A stretch of DNA of 64,000 nt from Jiella pelagia (GTDB lineage Bacteria > Pseudomonadota > Alphaproteobacteria > Rhizobiales > Rhizobiaceae), in the NCBI RefSeq assembly GCF_026898155.1, contig NZ_CP114029.1, forward strand, positions 69,501 through 133,500, in the 5' to 3' direction. The notes below the pieces were generated by a model that did no database searches, was not told the origin of the DNA, and saw only the letters and a list, made by a program, of their open reading frames with translations. Positions 18,064-28,538 of this stretch are shown piece after piece. Position numbers and translations under genes: made by a program. Each line of letters begins with the position of its first letter. The first letter of the stretch is position 1.

Positions 18064-20010
18064 TTACAGGCCCGCGCTCTTAAGCATGCCGCGATAGTCG
18101 ATCGGAGCGGCGGCAAAATCCATCCGCACCTTCAACTCAACGCCATCACGCTCAAAACCATTGCGGGTTTCGAACTGCGGGCCGCGATTACCGTCCAGGT
18201 AGGCCACTTCAATAGTATCTACTTGGTTTGCCGCGATCATGTACCACGCTGTGGCGGAGGTGATGCGCTGTTCGACGATCAATTGCAGCTTGCCACTGAA
18301 CACGTTCACATCGCTGCTGTTGCGCGGTGTCACGTTTGCCAGGAGCTTCTCAGCCTTGGTTTCCAGAGCCGGACCAACAACCAGATAGGTCGGAGCCAGG
18401 TTCAGGAAGGTTTTGCCATCCAGTCCCTTTTGCTCGCGCATCTTCTGGCGGGCAGCTGACAGACTGTCTTCCGACAGGGCGCTAGCGCCACCGGTCAGCA
18501 GATTTCCGTGGTCTGTATGGAATACCGCCGTACCATCGCTCATCGTGTAGCTTCCGGTCAGCAGGTCATAAACCAGATCGGATTCCTTATTCACGCATTG
18601 GCGACCCATGGCGGTTGGCAAACGGCCAAACACGTCCAGATCGTCGTTGATAACCGCTTGGCGAGAGATTGCGAGAATCTTCCCGTAGGTCTCCAGCTTG
18701 TAGGTTTCCTTGCCTTCACCGATGGTGCCGTAAGTGAATTCACCGGCCTCTTTCACCTTTTGAGGCATCGGGGCTTCACCCAGTTGCACGCGGGTAATTG
18801 GCTTGAAGTCCGTCGCGGTGGTTTCCGTTACGAACGGACGGAATGTCTGCGGGGCCTGCTCATAAGCAGTCCGCAACGTGCGGCGGGCTACGTTGGCCAG
18901 GATTTCCGGGAAGTCGCTGGTGGTGTGCATGGCACGTCCGGCGATTTCCATACGGCTCAGGTTGGACACGTTTTGGCCGGAGCGCTGCAAGCAATCGCGG
19001 GCCATATCCATCAGGCTGTAGCCACGGAATTGGCGACCAGCATCGGTCATCTCAACGCGGCTGTTAGCACGGGCTTCCAGAGCGTTTTCCATGGCGGCGC
19101 GGACATCTTCGGCGCTGCGCTCGTTAATCTGCACTGTGGGTCGCTTCTGGGCGTTCTGTTCACCCTCTGCGGCCATCTTGTCGAAAGCAATTTTGCGGGC
19201 CTCATCGACAGCCGTGCCGTCTTTTACCATCCGCTCAATTTCAGTCTCTTCCAGTTTCGCTGCGGTTCCAATCTTGCGGATTTCAAAGGCGCGGGCGCGG
19301 TCAGCTTGCACAGCCAGAGAGCGTTCAGCGTCAATGTCAACCGGAGCCGGAACCGGGGCCTGTACATTTTCTACAGGCTTGGTTTCTTTATCCATTACGT
19401 CATTACTTTCATTCTCTTGCGCTCTAGCGCAAAGAACCGTGCAGCGATTCTTCTCATTCCCCTCATTGCGAACGCCTGCACCCGCGTCCGCAGGGACTGT
19501 CACCACGGAAATTTCATAAGGTTCCCAGTCCGTGGCAACGTACACTGGAACTTCTGTTTCACCGCCCACCGATTGCTCGTAGCGATAAACCTTGTAGCCA
19601 ACAGAAATGTTGGAAATAATGCCGTCTTTCACGTCTTGAACGATGCTCTTGACGCTTTCACGGGAGCTAAATTTGATTGTCGCCGTACATTTGTCCGCCT
19701 CAATTCGGGCAGACGTGACGACGCCAATGATGTCTTCGAGTTCAGTTGTTGAATGATTGTTTAGAACCGGCGCCCGGCTGCTGTTCATACGCTCCATGCG
19801 GATGTGCTCTGGGCTCATGGATAATTCTTCCATGAACGGACCATCCCAGCCAAAGCGCAGAACTTGGGCGGTTGTAGCAAAAGTGCAATCGACCGTCAGA
19901 TCCTGTTCATTAAACGTCTCCGGAACCGGCAAAGCCCGCGCCCGGTGAACGCCCATATCGACTACGCGTTCTTGCGCGTTCACGATTTGTTCATTGCTCA
20001 CCGTTTGCAT
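18064..20010 (-). CDS. Prohead protease-major capsid protein fusion
   Basis: 648 residues. Residues about 20-170 resemble HK97-type prohead proteases (LNNHSTTELEDIIGVV; SVKSIVQDVKDGIISNISVG with the conserved His and Ser regions; WEPYEISVVTVPADAG). A charged linker (about 210-310, Glu/Ala/Lys rich) acts as a scaffold-like delta region. The rest (TLRTAYEQAPQTFRPF; LAISRQAVINDDLDVFGRLP; FETRNGFERDGVELKVRMD) is an HK97-fold capsid. Protease, scaffold and capsid therefore come from one gene. It overlaps the portal gene end by 20 bases. Confidence 0.85.
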   Translation of the reverse strand: MQTVSNEQIVNAQERVVDMGVHRARALPVPETFNEQDLTVDCTFATTAQVLRFGWDGPFMEELSMSPEHIRMERMNSSRAPVLNNHSTTELEDIIGVVTSARIEADKCTATIKFSSRESVKSIVQDVKDGIISNISVGYKVYRYEQSVGGETEVPVYVATDWEPYEISVVTVPADAGAGVRNEGNEKNRCTVLCARAQENESNDVMDKETKPVENVQAPVPAPVDIDAERSLAVQADRARAFEIRKIGTAAKLEETEIERMVKDGTAVDEARKIAFDKMAAEGEQNAQKRPTVQINERSAEDVRAAMENALEARANSRVEMTDAGRQFRGYSLMDMARDCLQRSGQNVSNLSRMEIAGRAMHTTSDFPEILANVARRTLRTAYEQAPQTFRPFVTETTATDFKPITRVQLGEAPMPQKVKEAGEFTYGTIGEGKETYKLETYGKILAISRQAVINDDLDVFGRLPTAMGRQCVNKESDLVYDLLTGSYTMSDGTAVFHTDHGNLLTGGASALSEDSLSAARQKMREQKGLDGKTFLNLAPTYLVVGPALETKAEKLLANVTPRNSSDVNVFSGKLQLIVEQRITSATAWYMIAANQVDTIEVAYLDGNRGPQFETRNGFERDGVELKVRMDFAAAPIDYRGMLKSAGL

Positions 20011-21487
20011 TCACACCTGTATTATCAACGTCTGTTACCTGCGCCTGCCCCTGGCGCGTGAGCCTCCGAGGGTCAGACTCTAACGAAAGTTTAAGTTTGT
20101 CCAGCTTTTCGTTAGTCTCTGCAATTTCTCTGAATACTTCGTCCGGGTCAAACCCTCTTTCTCGCAACGCTTCTGGCAGCGATTGCAAACCGGAACGAAC
20201 CGCATCAACTGTTGCTGCAATTTCTTCCTTAGGGTTGATCATTTCCCGGCGCGGCGGGGTCCATTGAACAGTGACGCCATCCACTATGCTTTGGCCTTGC
20301 GTTAGGGCCAGAGCTTCAACAAACCAGTCCCAGATGCCTTGGCAGAATTGCGGAATAAGCATGTTCCAACGCCATGCGTTTACGTTCCGACTAAACTCAA
20401 TCCAGCCCATGCGGCCCGAGCTAAAATTGACACCGCTCAAATCACCTGTGATTGCCTCGTAGGTCACGCCGTAACCGACCGCTATGGATCGCAGAGACAC
20501 TTGGGCGTAATCCTTAAATGCGTCCACCACGGGCGGCTCCGCAAACTCAATCTTACCTCCCGCTGGCATTACAGTGATTCCGCCCGGCTCTAGCGTGTCT
20601 GGGATAGCGCCAGGCCGTTGGCCTCCAGGTAGCGGGTTGTCTTCGGAGTAGAACGCGCCAAAGCAAGCCGACACCTTCTGAATCATCAATTGCGCATCTT
20701 CATACTCATCAAAGTTGCGCATCCGGATAATGACCGGGGCACACCACGGCACGCCACGAGACTGTCCGGGTCGATCTTCACGAAAGATGTGCAAAACATC
20801 CTTAGCCGCTACATAAACGCTCTCAACCGCCACCGTCCCCTTGTTGTCTCCCGGATGCTCTTTAAAAAAGTAATACCCAAGGATTTTGCCGTTCTTGTCG
20901 TATTTAATGCCGTTAAATGTTCCGGCCCCGTCCCGCGTTCCGCTAAAATCCGTGCGGCTAGTGTCGAGATAATCTGGTTCAAGAACCTGAACCTGCATTT
21001 TTAAATCTAAGCCGCTAGAACTGCCGCGATAATATCGCCGCACAAAGCACTCCCCGCTTTCGGCAACCGTTCGCATAACCAGCGACTGCATCACATAAAA
21101 ATTCTTACGTCCCTCAGCGTCGCAGTTTGTCGAGCGCGACCACGCTTTCCAAGCTTTCATCACGGCATCAGCGCGGTTTTGCCGCTTGCCGCCCTGAGAG
21201 GCCTGGGCCTCAATGCCATCACCAACGACATTGTTAGCGATTACCCGCAGCGCTGCTTGGGCGTAAGGATTGTTGCGCGTGAGGTCGCGGCTACGGTAGC
21301 GCAGGATCGACAGACTTCCGCTTGCCGAGGCGTCCGCGCTGGAGCCTACGGCCCGCCAACCTTCTGTGCGGCGTCCAACAGAGCCGCCCTCATAATTTCG
21401 CACAACTTGATACGCAGCACGCGCCCTAGCACGTTTTAGCCCACTCTCAGGCGAGATAAACCCGATAACGCGGTCTAAGGCATTCAC
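19991..21487 (-). CDS. Lambda-family portal protein
   Basis: 498 residues. The start (DRVIGFISPESGLKRARARA), the segment SRDLTRNNPYAQAALRVIANNVVG and the core GVTYEAITGDLSGVNFSSGR are diagnostic of lambda gpB-like portals. It forms the dodecameric ring through which DNA enters and leaves. The start overlaps the gpW stop. Confidence 0.93.
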   Translation of the reverse strand: MNALDRVIGFISPESGLKRARARAAYQVVRNYEGGSVGRRTEGWRAVGSSADASASGSLSILRYRSRDLTRNNPYAQAALRVIANNVVGDGIEAQASQGGKRQNRADAVMKAWKAWSRSTNCDAEGRKNFYVMQSLVMRTVAESGECFVRRYYRGSSSGLDLKMQVQVLEPDYLDTSRTDFSGTRDGAGTFNGIKYDKNGKILGYYFFKEHPGDNKGTVAVESVYVAAKDVLHIFREDRPGQSRGVPWCAPVIIRMRNFDEYEDAQLMIQKVSACFGAFYSEDNPLPGGQRPGAIPDTLEPGGITVMPAGGKIEFAEPPVVDAFKDYAQVSLRSIAVGYGVTYEAITGDLSGVNFSSGRMGWIEFSRNVNAWRWNMLIPQFCQGIWDWFVEALALTQGQSIVDGVTVQWTPPRREMINPKEEIAATVDAVRSGLQSLPEALRERGFDPDEVFREIAETNEKLDKLKLSLESDPRRLTRQGQAQVTDVDNTGVNANGEQ

Positions 21488-21696
21488 TAATTCAACCCTT
21501 TACTTATTACCGGATAGAAGCGCTTTACGCCCTTCGCGCCGGAAACGCGTGGGTCTTGTTCCAGCATCTGTTTAATTGCGAACATCTCCGACAGGTTGCG
21601 GTATTTTACCCGCTTTCCGTCATATTCGACTTCTAACTGCCCGCCCGCGATGGCATCGCAAAGCGCTTGGTATTGCTCTTCAATGCTATTTGCCAT
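21487..21696 (-). CDS. gpW-like head-tail adaptor
   Basis: 69 residues, the usual gpW size. The helix EEQYQALCDAIAGG, the beta hairpin LEVEYDGKRVKYRNLSEM and a second helix match the gpW fold. Lambda gene order terminase-W-portal is preserved. Confidence 0.8.
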   Translation of the reverse strand: MANSIEEQYQALCDAIAGGQLEVEYDGKRVKYRNLSEMFAIKQMLEQDPRVSGAKGVKRFYPVISKGLN

Positions 21697-21697
21697 A

Positions 21698-23593
21698 TTA
21701 CCTGTTTATCCAATTTCCCCGGCGGCGCTGTATCCAAGGATCGCCACCGTTATTATCATTTGCCGCAGTCGTTCTAGGCGCAGCACTTGTAAGGCTGTCC
21801 CAGTCCGCATCAGCGTATTTGTCCGCGCCCAGGATGGCCGCAACCGCCCTTGAATATACCCGGCAGTCTAAAGCTTCGTTCCGGTCGCGTGTCTTTTCCC
21901 ACTGATAACGTCTGTAACCTTTTACCAGCTTAGCGACCTTTTCCTCCGCTGTCAGCATCTTAAAGTATTCCTCATCATATTCTGGAAAGAAGCACCAGCC
22001 GGTCGGATAATCCTCCGCCCCTGGCTCACGGCGCATTTTAAGGCGTCCGTATAGCTCGTCTTTTAGAAGACTAACTCCCACCGGATAAACCCGCGCGCCG
22101 TTGCTGTGACGCTGGCCTCGCCAGTTCATGTCAATCCCGCGAGCCGTCCCAACAGGCATCGCAAGACTATCCTGACCTTTCAGCAGGAAAATCCGCTCCT
22201 TATGGCGGCTAAAGCGTGCCCAGTGGTAAACGCGCTGCGTCTGGAACCCGGTATCAACTCCCAGACCTCTGACAGCGAAGTCTATCCCGACCTCGGAGGT
22301 AAACACCTCATCAAGCAAGTCGTCTGCCTTGGCCCACACCTCGTCACCGGCAGTGTCTCCGAATATCTGTCGGTAATCGACGCTCCACGACTGCTGGCTT
22401 TTGCCCCACGCAACCAGTTCGAGCTCAAGCCTGTCCGCCTGTACGTCCATGCCAGCCGTCAGAAGGCATCCGCCTTCCGGGATGATGCTGCGCTCATGCC
22501 CACCACGGCTACGCTCCCACAGGACCACCCAGTCCGGCGACTCTCCGCGATCGGCCCACGTCTCACCCAGAACCGTGTTCACGAACGTGCGCAGGCGCTC
22601 CTGATTGCCTTGGCACGATTCCCACTCCCGTACAGCCTGTTCCCACGAGTACCAGCCCACGGGGCTGTAAAGGCTGCTGATGTGAAAACCGCGAGTGCGG
22701 TGCCCAGGGTTCTCGGCCACCCATTCACCACCGGCCAGCATCTGCGTTTTGCGGTGCTCCGGTATGAGGCAGCCGCATTCTTCACACGCCAAGCGCGCGG
22801 TTTCGGGATTGCCCTTTTCCCATTTGATATTGCGCCACAGTATTGGGGCCTTATGCCCACACTCAGGACACGGCACATGGTATCGCCGCCGATCGCTGTC
22901 TTCATACGCCGCTTCAATGCGGCTTCGCCCCGAGATCGTCGGGGTACTGGTGAGAAGGACTTTGCGCCGCGCAAACGTGCGCGTCCGCGCCATAGCGAGG
23001 TTTACCGGGTCGCCCTCCCCGTCCACATCGCCTGGATATCCGTCGACTTCGTCCATGAAGAGGTAGCGGGCTGGCATGGATCGCAGACCAACTGCGCTGT
23101 TAGCCCCTGTCAGAATGAGGATGCCGCCAGGAAATTCTTTGCTAAAAACGGTGTTGCCGCTGTCCCGTTCGCGCGGCGGCTTGATCTTAGCTCTTAGCGC
23201 GGGGCTTTCCTCAAACAGCGCGTCAATCCGCTGCTTGCTAACTCGCTTGGCCGTCTCCACTGTCGGCTGCACCATGAGCATAGGCCCCGGCGCAACATCG
23301 ACGACGTACCCAATCCAGTTGAACCCGCTTTCAGATTTCCCAAGCTGGGCACCCGCCATGACCACGACCATCTCGCAGTCTTCATGCGGGCTGAGACTAT
23401 CCATGATCTCGCCGAGGTAAGGAGTTCTTGCCGTCTTCCACCGGCCCGGCTCACTGGACGCCTTCTGGCTTAGGAATCGCCTGTCGTCCGCCCATTGGCT
23501 CACCGACCACACCGGATCGGGCCTCAACCCTTTCAGGAAGCCTTTGCGGTAGACCGCTGCCCCGTCAGCCAGCATCCGATGCGAGCGCCGCAA
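21698..23593 (-). CDS. Terminase large subunit (lambda gpA type)
   Basis: 631 residues. Landmarks: SVSQWADDRRFLSQKASSEPG near the start, the Walker-like VVVMAGAQLGKSE near 80, Walker B YLFMDEVDGYP near 175, a CPECGH...CEECG zinc pair near 240-275, and the nuclease-domain GLGVDTGFQTQ. It is the ATP-driven DNA packaging motor and nuclease. It contains an intact GAGCTC (22421-22426), useful as a control for the frameshift pattern elsewhere. Confidence 0.95.
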   Translation of the reverse strand: MRRSHRMLADGAAVYRKGFLKGLRPDPVWSVSQWADDRRFLSQKASSEPGRWKTARTPYLGEIMDSLSPHEDCEMVVVMAGAQLGKSESGFNWIGYVVDVAPGPMLMVQPTVETAKRVSKQRIDALFEESPALRAKIKPPRERDSGNTVFSKEFPGGILILTGANSAVGLRSMPARYLFMDEVDGYPGDVDGEGDPVNLAMARTRTFARRKVLLTSTPTISGRSRIEAAYEDSDRRRYHVPCPECGHKAPILWRNIKWEKGNPETARLACEECGCLIPEHRKTQMLAGGEWVAENPGHRTRGFHISSLYSPVGWYSWEQAVREWESCQGNQERLRTFVNTVLGETWADRGESPDWVVLWERSRGGHERSIIPEGGCLLTAGMDVQADRLELELVAWGKSQQSWSVDYRQIFGDTAGDEVWAKADDLLDEVFTSEVGIDFAVRGLGVDTGFQTQRVYHWARFSRHKERIFLLKGQDSLAMPVGTARGIDMNWRGQRHSNGARVYPVGVSLLKDELYGRLKMRREPGAEDYPTGWCFFPEYDEEYFKMLTAEEKVAKLVKGYRRYQWEKTRDRNEALDCRVYSRAVAAILGADKYADADWDSLTSAAPRTTAANDNNGGDPWIQRRRGNWINR

Positions 23594-24116
23594 GGGCCGC
23601 GTTTAATTCGTCTTGAAGCTTCCGGAACACTTTGCCTGGGTTTGTCTCAGCCGCTAGCTCGGGCGCCAGCCTGTCCGGCAGGTTCATCAGCTTGTCACGC
23701 ACCTGCCGCGCCATCTTGAATGCCTCTGAATTAACCTCATCGGCCTTGACCAGCGTCCCGAGCTTTTGCTCAACATCAATCTGGGCTTCCTCAGCCTCCC
23801 AAGCGGCCTTTTTGGCGCGGCTCTCGTTGTAGTCAGGGATACTGTCCAGATCCCCAAGCTTGTCCGTGTTCTTGCGGGACCTGGCCTTTTCGATACCGGG
23901 ATGGGGAGTGAGGCGATTTATGGCCGTGCCGATGTTCGCCAGATACTGCGGTTCCATTAGCGCAAAAACGACACCACGTACCCTGCCGTCTGCGCCGCGC
24001 CGCACGCCTTCCGTTATCTTCCCGTTCTTGATTAGCGCGTGCAGCGCTTGACGACTTATTCCAAGCCTACCAGCCGCCTCCGCCACCATTATCGGGCCTT
24101 CTCGCTTTACCGTCAC
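23565..24116 (-). CDS. Terminase small subunit-like DNA-binding protein (Nu1 type)
   Basis: 183 residues. The N-terminal winged-HTH pattern (MVAEAAGRLGISRQALHALIKNG) is as in lambda Nu1 and is followed by a long helical region (about 85-180). It overlaps the large-subunit start by 29 bases. It would recognise the packaging site and recruit gpA. Confidence 0.8.
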   Translation of the reverse strand: MTVKREGPIMVAEAAGRLGISRQALHALIKNGKITEGVRRGADGRVRGVVFALMEPQYLANIGTAINRLTPHPGIEKARSRKNTDKLGDLDSIPDYNESRAKKAAWEAEEAQIDVEQKLGTLVKADEVNSEAFKMARQVRDKLMNLPDRLAPELAAETNPGKVFRKLQDELNAALAALASDAG

Positions 24117-24290
24117 ATTCAGTTACATTCTTGCAATATATGTTTAATCCCGTACCCATCCATAAAGCGCCATTTCTATATGCCATCGGGTCAATCTTGT
24201 TGCTTTTCTGCCGCTAGCGTTTAATCGCGCCGAGCGGACCCTCGTACGGTTGCATACACGAAGAACCTAATGGGGGTGGGGGTGGATGGC

Positions 24291-24524
24291 TTAATCATAG
24301 GCCTCAGTCTTACGCATTGCCAACCGCTTCACACGGTTGTTGTACTTGAGCGTAATGCCGCCATAGATACCTACCAACAGGCACGCGACCACGAACCCAT
24401 AAACGATTTTATAACCCAGCATTATGTCGCCGAATGCGCACCACAGCATAAACGCCGCAGCTGGTAGATAGAACATTGCGCCTTTCTCAATCCACTCGGC
24501 GCGGGCTAGCTTTTGATAATCCAT
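24291..24524 (-). CDS. Two-span membrane protein of unknown function
   Basis: 77 residues with two transmembrane helices (about 17-33 and 38-58) and a basic C-terminus (YNNRVKRLAMRK). It lies upstream of the terminase genes. No family recognised; phage membrane proteins at this position may modify the host envelope, but that is a guess. Confidence 0.5.
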   Translation of the reverse strand: MDYQKLARAEWIEKGAMFYLPAAAFMLWCAFGDIMLGYKIVYGFVVACLLVGIYGGITLKYNNRVKRLAMRKTEAYD

Positions 24525-24584
24525 AGTGATGCCTCCATATCCATATCTAATATGTCTTTATAATACGCGGCTGGCAACTCTTGC

Positions 24585-25190
24585 CTATCTTTCCGTCTTT
24601 AGCGCTTTGGCCAATGCTTCACCAAATCGCTTGTCATATACGCGCTGGGCTACGCGCTCCACTTGCTCCTTGAAACGCCATACAGGCTTCACATTCACCT
24701 TGCGCTGTAGGATATACAGGAGCTTGAGCCCTTGTGGTTCGCGCTTATAAACCAGCCTTTGGCCTTTAGATCTTCCTGCGTGGGGTTTAATGATAAACGT
24801 CTTTTTTCGGCGCAGCAGTGCGCCAGGCCATTTGCTCTTTCGTGTAATGTCAGATTGTTGTGCGCGAGCGCCTACTGGCACGGCGACGCTACCGCCGTTG
24901 CGTCCCGTCTTGTCCCCTCCTTCGGACTGCCGGGCCATGAAGTCGTCTTTGGTGCCCACTTCGGCCTGCATGGGGAATTGACGTTTGTTGGCAGCCTTCA
25001 CCTGAATACCCTTGGCTACCCATCCATTCCGGATGGTGAAGGTGCTCGGCAGGCTTTGACGCACCTTTTGCTGTGCGTCCTTGGCAACCATGGTAAGCGC
25101 AAGTGCTGATGCGAAAGGTATTTGCTTGCGGGCCGCCTTATCGAGACCAGCGGTGACTTTTGAGGCATTACTTCTAAGCACTATCTTCAT
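24585..25190 (-). CDS. Phage protein of unknown function (virion morphogenesis candidate)
   Basis: 201 residues, strongly basic. An N-terminal segment (GLDKAARKQIPFASALALTM) resembles the start of some phage virion-morphogenesis or tail-completion proteins, and the C-terminus is helical (RFKEQVERVAQRVYDKRF). It is the first gene of the late block, upstream of terminase. The motifs do not settle the function. Confidence 0.5.
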   Translation of the reverse strand: MKIVLRSNASKVTAGLDKAARKQIPFASALALTMVAKDAQQKVRQSLPSTFTIRNGWVAKGIQVKAANKRQFPMQAEVGTKDDFMARQSEGGDKTGRNGGSVAVPVGARAQQSDITRKSKWPGALLRRKKTFIIKPHAGRSKGQRLVYKREPQGLKLLYILQRKVNVKPVWRFKEQVERVAQRVYDKRFGEALAKALKTER

Positions 25191-25530
25191 TCCGCAATCT
25201 TACCATTTACCAGTTTGATTTGAAACCGTAATTGGCCGGACGCCTCCGCTGACTCCGGCCCTTAATTCCTGTTTGTTCGCGCAGTTGAAACCGTGCCCCG
25301 AGACGGTGTCGCCGCTATGAATGGTCCACGTGCGTGCTCATCATGAAGTCGGCGCGTGCCGATTAGCCATTTCACGCCCAGCGGCGCAATCGGACATCGG
25401 ATTGAGCGAATGTGTCAGGCCCCGAACCGGATGCCTGCGGTCCGAACCCTGAAATTACTGATGTTGCCTGTTGATTTGGCGCTACCAACGGTTTCAAATC
25501 CCCACGCAAAGAATCGCGTTGGAGTGAGAA
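25191..25530. other. 340-bp intergenic region at the boundary of the accessory island
   Basis: No convincing gene. It separates the minus-strand late genes from the plus-strand PHP-ATPase gene and presumably holds divergent promoters. The only supported element is a GGAG ribosome site six bases before the GTG at 25531. The change of strand marks the edge of an inserted cargo module. Confidence 0.5.
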
Positions 25531-28391
25531 GTGGCGTATTCCAAAGGTCATCATCCCGGCACCATCTGGCGTAAATCTGATCTCCAATGCCACAGCCCGC
25601 GCGACAGAAGCTGGAGATCGGCAGCGCCAACGGCTGGCGCCCCTCAGCCCCCACTCGGCCTACCGGGGGGCACGCCGGAAGCAGAAGCTGCACGAGAAGC
25701 ATGGGCCACCGCTTTCCTAGGCACGTGCAGGGATAACGACCTGACACTCGTCGCCGTCACAGACCACCACGACGCCTGCATGACGCACTATGTTGCGGCT
25801 AAGGGCGACTGGGATGGCGACATTGGCGTTTTCCGGGGAATTGAAATCACCTGCTCCGATGACGTGCAGTGCTTGGCAATATTCGACCCGGCAGCTGAAG
25901 ACCGCGTTTTAGATGCGTTCTTGGCGAAGCTTGGCGGGGTCAGCCCGGCAGACCGCGCAGAACCCCTGACGTGCGCCACGCGACCTTGTAGGCTGATCCT
26001 CGCGGATTTGTTTGCGGCGGTTCGTGATGACCCCATTATCGAACCTCACTGTCTTCTCATCCCGCATTTCAGCGATCCTGAGGCACATAAGAGCGCCAAT
26101 AACGGGCAACCGGCGCGATTTGCGGAGCTTCCTTGCGATGGGGTCTACATCGAAAAGCCATACGGTGATTTGCAACCAGGCACATTGAACAAGCTGAAGG
26201 GCAAGGATGTCACTTGGGGGAAGCGGAGCCGCGCGGTTATCGCCACTGGCGACAATAAGCGAGACGACTGGGCGCGGCTCGGTGCTCACCATTGCTGGAT
26301 AAAGATCGGCGAGCACTCGATTGAGGGGCTACGTCAAGCGCTGTTGGCCGATGAAGCACGCATCGCCTACGATGAACCTCGCGAGCCTGAGGAGCGCATT
26401 GTCGCGCTCAAAGTTCGATCCTCACTTACAGGGGAAGAACCCCTGACCATGTCATTCAATCCCGGATTCAACGCGCTTATCGGAGGCAGAGGGTCGGGAA
26501 AAAGCTCAGTACTTGAATACCTGCGTTTCGGGTTGGCGCGGACTGCAAATGACTTGGCCTTGCGCGGCGGCGTTAGCCGCGAGCGCAACGAGAAGCTCAT
26601 CGAAGAAACTCTGGGCTCCGAAGGATACGTCGAGATCGTCATTGAACGCGGCGGCGTATCGGAAACATGGCGGCGCACCTACAGTAAGAGGGACCACATA
26701 ACTCTCACGGACAACGCAGGTGACGTTCGCGAGCTACTGCTTGACGACGCGCGCCGACGTTTCCAGGCCCGTGCCTTCGAGCAGAAAGGGCTTTCCACGA
26801 CTATGCTGGATAAGTCGCTCGCAGCCGACCTAATAACCGGCATCGCGGCGGCTGAAGAGTTAGAAGAGCGCCGAAGGGTAGATGCACTGATAGATACGTC
26901 TAAGCGTGACGTTACAACGGCGCTTCAACAGACGGTTGCGTATTGGGAGAAAAAGCGAACTACTACACGGGCCACTATGATTAAGACTGACTTGCAGTCT
27001 CAAATGGAGGCAAACGGGCAGCGTTTAGAACGAGAGGGAGCAGACCCGGCAAACCTTGAGACGTTAAAGCGTGGCCCTCATTATAATCAGGTAAGAAGCT
27101 ATTTTTCAAATCTTGAGCCCGAGCTAGAATCAGTTAAGAACCTTGTTCTTGGGATGCGGGATGCGGCTTTTATGAAAGTCCATGCGAGCGTTCCTGATGG
27201 GTTTCCGTCTGTGGAAATCTTGAAGGCGGAAGCGACGCGGCTCCAACAGGATCTCAATACACACCTATCAAACGCCGCTTCTGTCGTTCAGGAGCTTGAT
27301 GACGTCCGGAAGCGGATGCTCCTGCTGTTTGAGGAGGACGCTACCGCCTTCCACGTCGTCCATGTGATGGCGCTTCAGGCGCAAATGGCACACAAGCAGC
27401 TCATCGACGAAAATCAGCGCATCAGCCGGGAGTTGACCGCAGCTCTTGAAGACGAAGTTACAGCGAAGAAGGCAGAGGGAGAACGTCAGGGGTCCCCGGC
27501 GGCGCTGACAACCGCAAGGGGCAGCCTTTCTGAACACATCTCAACGCGCATGCGAATCCTTGAAGAGGCGGCTGCGAAAGTAGCTGGCAATTCCAGCCAG
27601 GCACTTAGTGCCAGGGCGAAGCGAGATCCATGCCCTGAAGAGTACGTCAATGCAGTGAAGGGATTGCTTGAAAGCGCCTACGTCTCAGACGCAGATCAGC
27701 GCGCGAGGGACTGGATAGCTGCAACGGCTCGCGATGGCTGGAATCAGGTATGTGCCGCCATTCTGAGCTTGTACGAACGGAAGATTATGGCCGGATCTCC
27801 TCCCGAGCCAAGCGAAGAGCTTGCGACAGAGATTGCTGGCCTCTTCCTAGGTGACGTCGTCGTGTCAGCCCGCAGCGCTAAGAGGATCTACGCTAATCTA
27901 AACGACGTGACGGTCGGCGCAATTTTGTCGGCAGCACCACGGGCATTCATCGCAATGAAATACATTGACGAGAACCAAAAGAGCCGGGAGTTCGACCGGG
28001 CATCCCCCGGCCAACAAGCTTCGGCGCTATTGGGCTCCTACTACGTCAGAGGGCCGGCACTCTAATTATCGACCAACCTGAGGACGACCTGGATAATCGC
28101 GTGATTATGCGGATCGTCGAGCTGATAAAGACGTCTAAAAGCACTCGGCAGCTCATCTTTGCCACCCATAACCCCAATATGGTTGTGAATGGCGACGCCG
28201 ACAAGATCATAAGTCTTACGACAGGCGACAAGCATCCAAATCCGGCGAATAACGAGATCACCATAACCGTAGAGGAAGATGGAGCGATCGAAACCCCTGA
28301 AGTCCGCCAGCTTATCACTCGGATTATGGAAGGCGGCGAAACAGCCTTTGATCTCAGACGGCGGAAATATCGTTTCGATAAAGCGGCATAA
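25531..28391 (+). pseudogene. PHP-domain/SMC-like AAA ATPase (TrlF-like), one frameshift before Walker B
   Basis: The N-terminal domain (about 12-300) is PHP-like: WRKSDLQCHSPRD, then AVTDHHD, GIEITC, a LLIPHF segment and VIATGDNKRDD supply the expected metal ligands. An SMC/RecF-like ATPase follows, with Walker A GGRGSGKSSV near 318-327, long coiled-coil regions (about 440-720) and the signature ASPGQQASALL near 835. There the frame ends at 28065. Walker B (LIIDQPEDDLD), the His switch (ATHNPN) and the end continue in another frame to 28391. One missing base near 28032-28038 explains it. Database relatives are called TrlF-like. The likely role is nuclease/ATPase defence or nucleic-acid sensing, inferred. 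Confidence 0.8.
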
Positions 28392-28538
28392 TAACCGAAT
28401 ACGGCGATATCGAACGTTTTGGGCGATTCCTGCGGGCGGCTCTAAAACAGAATATCGCGCCCACTACCATTTCATGCGCCATCACACATCGTAAACGTGT
28501 GCTTTCTTATGTCACGGATTCAGTCGCAGGAGACGCGA

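Noticed and set aside
18508-19752. 414-codon plus-strand frame
   Set aside because: Antisense to the protease-capsid fusion, in the middle of a coherent late operon.
25531-28065. Complete 844-residue PHP-ATPase
   Set aside because: The frame lacks Walker B and the His switch, which continue in another frame immediately after, so the shorter frame is a truncated product.
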